Source of the DNA: Omphiscola glabra
Lineage: Eukaryota > Mollusca > Gastropoda > Lymnaeidae
Length of the DNA stretch: 64,000 bases
Direction of reading: 5' to 3'
Assembly: GCA_964017045.1 (NCBI GenBank)
Contig: OZ024807.1
Coordinates: 22,300,553 to 22,364,552, forward strand
Shown piece after piece: positions 49,101 through 58,100 of this stretch. The position numbers and the translations under genes were made by a program. Position 1 is the stretch's first letter, and every line of letters begins with the position of its first letter. The notes below the pieces were generated by a model. That model was not told the origin of the DNA. It worked only from the letters and a program-made list of their open reading frames with translations, and did not search any database.

Positions 49101-52100
49101 AATTTGGTCGAATCTTGTTTTCAGTTTAGATGTTAAAATTTGCGTCTAATTTATTTTTGAACGCACTATACTATATAGTGTTCAAAAGGAAATTTGACGC
49201 AAAATTGTAACGCATACATTTAAAAAACGATTCGACCAAATTTCCGTTCGATCAAATTTCCGTCGATCAATTTTCCTTCGACGAAATTTATTTCGATCAA
49301 ACTTCCGGATAACGAAATGTACAGCTCTTCGGATGCTCAATTATTTTATTGTCTGGTGAGTTTCGGCGAACTCTACCAGTTATACCACATTCAACAGCTG
49401 CTGATGAATTAAATGCATGTCTCAAATCATCAGTTTTATGGAGACATGTACAGAAATTGACTTTGAATACCAATATGCGTGTACAACTAAACAATGATCC
49501 ATCTGTTGAACGTTTCGCAAAACAATTGTTGGACATTAGGAATGGGAAAATGGCAATCGATGAATACACACAATTATTTGTTACATTGCCAACAAGCTTC
49601 TGTAAAATTATAGTAAACCACCAACGAATAGATTCATAAAGTTTGTTCCAAATATTGCAAACAATTAAAAAAACCATCAGCGGCTGACGGTGCACGTGCA
49701 ATATTAGCAGCCAAAAACAACAATATCATTACCATCGACTTAAGCATGCAAAATGAATTACCAGACGAAACGACAACGTATAAGTCCATCGATATTGTAT
49801 TGAAATAAGACAAAGTTGTCAAATATCCGGTGCTACTCGCATTTGCAATTACCATCAACAAAGCACAGGGACAATAACTACAATGTTTAGACTAAATTTG
49901 GAAAACCCATGCTTCTCCCATGGACAGCTGTATGTGGCCTGCTCTAGTGTCGGAAAACCTTCTGATTTATTAGTGTATGCAACAGAAGCAAAAAAAACAA
50001 AGTGTGTGTCTTTAAAATCTCTTCAAGAAACATAATTAAAAGGCAAATACGTTCTTACTTTGAGTGGCATTGGGTACTCGCAAATATTTAAATAAAATAT
50101 CGCTTGTAGATGAAAGCTTATCTTTTTATTACAAAATAAATTTATGTTTGCGCCCAAATGTGTTGTATTGAAAACAAAAATTATGGTAAGTATTTAACAT
50201 TTGTTTAATAGTTCAATGAAGATGAAAGAAAACGTGCAAGAGGCTTTCAACATTTTGTGAAGGCTCTGTTTGGCATTGACCTGTATCATATACTTAAAGA
50301 GAGTTTATATCTTATATATGTATTTTTTTTTCTTTTTCTAAAACTAAGTAATTAAACCAAATATAGACTAATGACACAAATTATAAAGAAATACTTTTTC
50401 TTTTTCAAAATCTATATGAGAGTTATGGTACTAAATTACTCTTTTTTCCCACTTTCCCCCTATAAATTTGTAAATTAGTTACATTACAACACACTCCACA
50501 TATAACACCATTATTTGATTTAGTGATTTTCTTATAATTTCAACCATATTACGAAAACATTTAGCACTGACAGCCTAAGTATTTTAAAATGCAATTTAAT
50601 CAGGTTAATGATTTTCAAATATTTTAAACATTAAACATATTTAATGTAACTTAATATACTTTTACCTTTTGATTATATACTTATCGTGCTGTAATATCTA
50701 ATATATATTAGTATCAACTATGATTAGGAGTTAACTACATGTTGTAAATAGGGGTTGTATTTTATTTTATACTATAAAAAGGGCTGCTTTAAAAAATAAA
50801 GTTGACTCAACCTTTAGAGAAATATATCATAGATATCTTTCTCTTAGTAGAATATGTGTAATACTGTTAAACTCTTTTGCAGATGGCATGATCTTAGTGT
50901 ATTCTCTACATTACATTATGCTTCTAGATTTTTTCAAGATAATGTGACATCAAGCATCATATACGTTAACATATGATTGTTGCAAATCACTGAGACACCA
51001 ACATACGACTAAATTCTGATTGTTGATTTTTTTTTTTTAAATCCCTTCAATTATAATCTAAGGTAAATATGCAACATTTACCATTTTCAAAGTTGCTGGG
51101 GACTTTGTAATTACTGTTTTTTTCTTTTATATATTTCACATCGCTTCAAATCTTTATTGATGATGCAATAATTTTAAACTGATTACCAAACATAATTAAT
51201 CATATATATATACAGTGTACACCGAATGTAACAGAACTGAAATTGTATCATATTAAACGCGTACTTATTGTTTGTCAACCGTGCACAGCTAGAGCCGACC
51301 CATGTTTCATGAAGTGTCAAGGCAGATACGTTTGGTATTTGTTGGAGGACCGTGTTTGAAAATTGTCTCAGAACGATACCGAGGGACATTTAGAACGATG
51401 ACAACAAGTAACGGTGTTGTGCTATCTTTTGTAAAGAAAGTTCCCACGCTTTGAAAGTGTACTGTCTCCATGGAAAAGCAAAGCTTGACAGCCATTAGCC
51501 TATTTCCGCAAATGAGAATCACACACGTATTCTGTAAGTTGTTCTACATTTGCCACTACGAATTCTATGACGAAAATTATTTGAACTTAATATAAGCAAT
51601 ATGTCCGTTCATCGTTCGCCTAAGGAATCGGATACATACAGGTGAACAAATTGCAGATTTTTAGTGATGTTACATCGTGTGCATGCTGCCCTAAAGGTCT
51701 TCAAGAAAATCGACTCCATTTTTTCATCCTCGAAATCGAACAAATGTATCTGTACACATTTTCGTATTTTACATCATCTATTATGCTTTTAATAATATGA
51801 TATATATTACATAAAATTCATTATAGTAAATTCTTTTTCTATAAAAGTAACACGGCACACCATAAAATAAATAATACAAAAATAAATTAATGTTAAGTAT
51901 TAGCCACTCACCTTTTAACTTAATATTGAAATAGTGTGTTAGATTCTTTTCTGGTGTAAATATCAATACGACCATATACTTTTTAAAATCTTCTTCCTTC
52001 GCTTTCCTTAGAGTGAGCTCAACATCGCCAACAAATTTAGTTCTTGGTTTGTAGACATGTGACCAGCGTGGGTCATTGACCTCATTGCCAGATATGAGGT

Positions 52101-55100
52101 CGTATATAGTCACGTTGACTTTACTGTAGTTATGTACAACACAAACTTTATGTATGACAGTAGAATGTTCGTTTGTAAATAAATCTGAACTATTTTCAAC
52201 ACACAGCTTTGGATCACCTGCATTGAATGTATACATGTATTTATATATGAGTTATGTGATGCAAAGAAAAGTACATTTGTATGTAATAATTCGAACATGA
52301 TATCAACGTATAAATATTCATTAAAAAAAGTGTAATATGAAAAGAAAAACAAAATAATGACTATATAAATATGCATTCTCTTCTTTAAAAAAAATTCAAG
52401 AAAAGTATCTGGTATAAAGGTGTACGAGTTAAACAAAACAACTTACAGTGATGGTCAAGCATATCCAACGTTTTAGTACTATTTTTGTTTTTATAATCAG
52501 TCATGGAGCAAACATATGAGCCAAAAGATGGGCACGGCGCATTATTTGATATAATCTCAACATATAAGTTTTTCGTGTAGTTTTCAAGACTGTTTCCATT
52601 TTTTGCAATTATTCGTCCATTCAAATCACTTATTTCTATGTGTTTGGGATAATTTGTTCCTCCACACAATAGTAGAAATTCCATTTCATTGTCTTGTTTT
52701 TTCTCCTTGAAGGTAAAGTTGAGCTCGGATGTAACTGAAATTTAAAATGAAAATAAATAAATATATAATAAAGAAATAAGGATACTTTATAGTATTATTT
52801 GCTTATTCACCTTTATCTGCATAGATAAAACATAATGTTATTTTCTTTCCTGGCTTGTAACGTTAGACAAAAAAAACAAAAACTACTGGAAATAAAAAAA
52901 ATAAATTTAAGAAAATTATGTTTTTGAAACGTTTAAATATACATAGAAACATCCTTATTGTGGAATAAGGCCGTATCCCATACTTTCTTACACTCCGTTA
53001 TCCCGATTGTTTGTTAGAGATTGCTCCTTCCTTCAAAGCTGCAACAATGTTCATTTATCAAGTATATTACAAACATAAATACATGTCGGTTGTAATGATT
53101 ACAGGAAATTTGATCGAAAGAAATTTCATCGACAGAAAATTGATCAAAAGAAATTTGACCAACGGAAATTTGGTTGCTCTTTGAACAAGAAAATGGTAAA
53201 TGCAATCATGGAGCTTGTGCGAGACTTACAGTCACTCGGAGGACAAGTGACCCTTCAAAGGATCCCAGGACATGCGGGTATTCCACCACAAGAAAGAGCC
53301 GACTGTCTCGCGAGGCAAGGCTCTTTCCAGCCACAACCTAACCGGCCAATGACCCAACTGGGGGGCCAAGCCTGGATTAAGGATCTCTTCCATAAGGAAT
53401 TTTTAAAAGAATGGGAACAGGGGAACACGGCCCGAAAACTTTACCGGAACATGCCTAAAAACAACCTCAAAGGCGATCAGTGGTGGTGTCTTAAACGCCA
53501 CCAGCAGAGTCTCATCACCCAGATGAGAACGGAACATTGTCCTACCCGCAGCTATTTGAATAGGTTGCAAACACTGCGGGACCCGAGCTGCCGCCACTGT
53601 GGCCAGGCACCGGAGACGATCCAGCACCTTCTAGCCGAGTGCTCAACGCTGGCGACTGGCGTGACTGTGATCCTCCCAGCCAACCTTGTCAAGAGTCTTC
53701 TCTACGGGACCGCCCACCAGATGAGGCAGGCCTGTACCTTACTTGCCGGGGCCATTAAAGAGCAATAGCTCGGTCCTTTTCAGTCAATGTAATTTTTCAA
53801 TAGCCAGCCTAGAAAAGCAAAACACTCACCAGTATACCGTTTGGATGTGACTAGTTAATATCGATTTTATTATTTTGCAATTTAATTAAAGTATTGTCAA
53901 TAATTTATTGTTATATTTACTTTGATTCTCTTCTTCTACTTGTTATAAGCCTACATAGAGTTAAAGTTTTCCAACTTAATACTCTTTCCAAAAACATATC
54001 TTTTACACATTTTCACTGAAATAGTACACAATGCTTTGATTATTTGTTTGTTTGTTTGTTTCTTTTTTTTTCATAAACAACATCGCTTTCTGTAAATTTC
54101 CTTTTCATGGCTTTAACTAACACACATAATCTTATTGCGTGATGAGCTTACGCCCTTAAAGACCCAAAATTTGCTTTGGGTATATCACACAGGACCCTGA
54201 AACTTCCTCAAGTGGCCCTTCGGGTGTTTATATGATTAAACCACCGTACCTTGCTTTTCTTTCCCTCTTGATGACCGATCCGTCCCTAAACTAGTTTTCT
54301 CTGGGTTTTACAATCCAATATATTGTCTCAACATATTAAGGGCTTCGCTTCGTCACTGCTGTGTCATTCAAAGCCAAACGTTTATCTGGACGCGCGTGCT
54401 CTGACTCTGGCAGAATGACTGAGATAGGAGACAGTCGTTATCTTTTTTGGGGAATTCGACATTCCTATCGAGTTTCTCAAGAGAAAGTATAAAGTAAAAT
54501 CTTTTAAGTTTACTCCCTTACAGTTATTATACATTTGGAATCAGGAATCATATTCATTTAGACTCAAATAGTCCCATTTATTTCTAGCAGCACTATGTTG
54601 ATTATGATTTCCACAAAAACTGTGGCTATATTCTTGAATACACCATAGATACATCTCAGAATCTTTTTTTTTATTGATTATGCAAATTTTTTTAATAAAA
54701 AACCTCTGATATATGGGATCCAGTGATCTACCATCCTCGGCAACCTATGCCAGGCAGTAGTGGTGGACGGCTCCACACTTGTCAGTGTTAAGTCAGGGTT
54801 ACCACAGTGCTGGGTTCTATGCCCACTTTGTTCCAAGCATACATCAAGGACATGCCCCACAAGCTGACATCCCAAGCAAGATGAGCTGAGGCATGAAATT
54901 TCATCCTGCGGATTGCCAAACCCTGTCATTCTCCAGAAGTAGTACCCCTTTGCTCCACTTTTACGAACCGCATGGCTATATTATTGATACAGTTTTCTCA
55001 GTAAGGTACCTCAGTGTTACCATTGAAAGAAAGGATATAGAAGAACAAGAAGAAATGACATTTCATCCTCTTAATAATCTCTATTTTCATTTGTTTTTTA

Positions 55101-58100
55101 TTATATTTATTTACATGTGGTTTTTCATGGTTTTCAAAATATAATAATAATTATAAATTTAAAAAATCATAAAATTAAAATTTAGTTAGTACTATTTTAG
55201 TAAGCAAAAGAACAGTCAATTTTAGCATCAGTAAGTTTGATTTATGAATAATGTCAGTAGTTTTATTGTATGAAAATGTTATCAATTGCTTACATTGAAA
55301 TGTAATAATATTCTCGAGACCAGCGACGAATTTATTTTTTTTTCCCTACTAACTATTTAAATGTCGTTCTAGTGAATATCTCAAAAACATCATTGTTATT
55401 CTTGTGCCAACCAGCTTAGTATTTGAATCATTGAATATACTGCGATAAAATGAGATAATGTAAATGTATTATATCAAAATACAAAGCAGTTAATAGAAAC
55501 GTAGATGACTTTCTAAAAGCCAATTATAAACATTTACATTCTAAGTTTAGATGCAGTGCTAAAAAGTTTGTTAACAAAGAGTTTACCTTGTTGGAGAATC
55601 AATATCTTAAATTCCAATGAAGATAGCTGTGAGGACGATATTTTTACATTCCACACACCGTAATCATCTGATGAATTTATTTTTAAATGAAAATTGAAAT
55701 AAAAAGTGCGATTCACTAATTGATCTAAATAAAAGTGCACATGCCCTCCTGACGTGTAGTAGACACCTGAGTTGTGAAATAATTGTACTGTTACATCAGA
55801 TAAATCCTTAAATGTCTGTGTAAATACCAGACATATTGAAATGTTAGTTGAAGATCCAAACTCAGGTAAATGGAAGTTCAGAAATATATCGTCTTTGCAA
55901 AATATAATGGAACCTGAAATAAAGGAGAACAGATCGATTTTAAAATCATTTTTAACAATATGTTAATGTAGACAATCTTTTTAATATTTATATATATTTC
56001 AGATTTATAAACAGAAGCTAATAGTTTCTTTTTTAAATGATTAAAAATGCTGATGTAGGTCTAGGTTATTAATAATTTAAAAACAACAATATTTACATTT
56101 TTATTTTGTTTCTTTAACAAATCTGCGTGAAAATCAAGAAAATTATAGTTATTATTAAAAAATACATTTTTTAAGATAAAAAGAAAATTATTTGGAAGCA
56201 AACTTTAAATTTTAAATGCTATTTTTCTTTTAAAGCTTGTGATCTTATTTTTGTTTTCCATTGCTAATAACAGTTTGTTAAACTTTTCTTGGAAATCCAC
56301 ATATTTTGGTATACGGGAGTTTATAATTTCTCACCTGATGGCCGTAATTCGTTATCTACTTTACACTTTACAAATTGTCAGATTCAATGACAGTATTTGG
56401 GATTACTCTGTTATCATTATAGGATATTTTCCTCATATTTTTTATACGAACTGCGTATATCTTGGATGATGTTGTCAATCTTACTAAGAATTTCCACGTC
56501 TCCTTATTCATATGTTAAAGTCACCAATGACCATTACTATTCGTAAAGAATGCTGACGAATTTCTTAAAGAAGATGTTAACTGAGAAAATGATTTTGAAA
56601 AGCTTTCTGTGGTCTTCGTAGACGAGAAATAATTTTCTTTTTAATGTGGACGAAAATAAGTGCTTGGAAGGGCGGAAATAAAATTACAGCACCCCGATAT
56701 CATAAGTGCAATTTATACAACATCTTACTGTTGCGTTTAGCCAAAATGCACTATAAATTGCTTAACGTAAATTTTGGATACAGACGAGGCTGCGTTCTAT
56801 CGCATTTGCTGTTCTTTTTATACATTAAAACACTATTCGTCAATACTAACAATACATGTTCATGAATGTAATAGTTTAATAAGGGAAATGCTGGACATCT
56901 TTGGGCTCAATCTTAGAAAATAAATGCCTTACACTATTCGACTAAGCTAAAATCTGTAGAAATAGATTTGACATATGAATGTTTTATTTTTTTTAAAATA
57001 GTGTTCATTATTTTGTTAATATATATTTTATATATACTAACAGGCTGTAGTACTTTAAATCTAGTCGAAATTAAACTAATATATATTAATGTAATTAGAT
57101 TTGCTCATATAAATAGTCACATTTTAAATGATTGCTTTAAAAAAACGAAAAACAAAATCATATTTACATTCCTTTAAACGAACGCCTCAAATAAGTCTAG
57201 ATCGAAAAGAAAATCTAGCAGCATTTAACAGTCAATGACTTCTTTTTTGCTTACGAGCATTTATGCTGAGACTAATTGTATCATGAACAAATCAGTCAAA
57301 TTAACTTTTTTTCTTAAATTGGTGGAAGGATAAGCGACCCACTTTCCGTTATCTAGTGTCAATGCTAATAACAACATATTATGTCTAATGTTTCAGCCCC
57401 AACCCCCCCAAAATCAACCTCTAAAAAGCAGATTTTCTGTTTCTTTAAAAATTGAGGTTGGGGATGTTAATTATTTTTTGAAGTGTGTACTTGTTTTGGT
57501 GTTGATATTACTTGTGTAGCTTTTGATTTGTATTTTCTTTGTAACTTTTTTGGTATGCTGTAAAACTGAGTGTATTTTAGAAGAGTAAATGACTGAAAAA
57601 TAGAAAGTGTTTCCAGAAAATTATTTTGGAATTTCTGTTCAGTTTTGGCTTGGTTCAAGTCATACTTCTTAGAAAGAACGCAGGCGGTCGCTGTTGATAG
57701 CTGTCTCTCCAGAAGTCAGACTTGTAGTAAGGAGTGCCACAGGGTCCGTTTTGGGTCCAGCCCTGTTGACAATGTATACCAGACCCCTTCTCTTTTTCAG
57801 CAGTCATTCTGTTGAGAGCCAGACATTTGCAGATGGATGGCAACTATACAAGCATACCCACCCTTCTCTTGTTAATTCCGCTATCCACAAGTCGTATGAG
57901 TTCATTTGTGATGTCAAGTCATGAATACCTCTCAGCAAGTTGAAGCTGGAAGATGAAAAAACGGAGGCACTCCTCATTTACAATCATGTATCATCCTTTA
58001 ACTCAGCTCTCCCCATCTCGTTTCGTATAGGTAGCACCAATATAGAGCTCGCATCCTCTTCTAGGAAATTTGGTTTCCTTCTTTCTGACAACATGTCTTT

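Larger units (their letters stand above)
45957..50705 (+). mobile_element. Helitron insertion in gene 2 D3/D4 intron
   Basis: Extent inferred by aligning flanks with gene 1: AAGTAGGTTCTGAATTAA on the left matches 18110, and ATTAGGAGTTAAC on the right matches 18187. The true element may end near 50100, where recognisable coding stops. I did not confirm the 5' TC or the 3' hairpin plus CTRR ends. Contents are the decayed Rep/helicase gene and a nested MITE. No counterpart exists in gene 1, so the insertion postdates the duplication. Confidence 0.78.
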
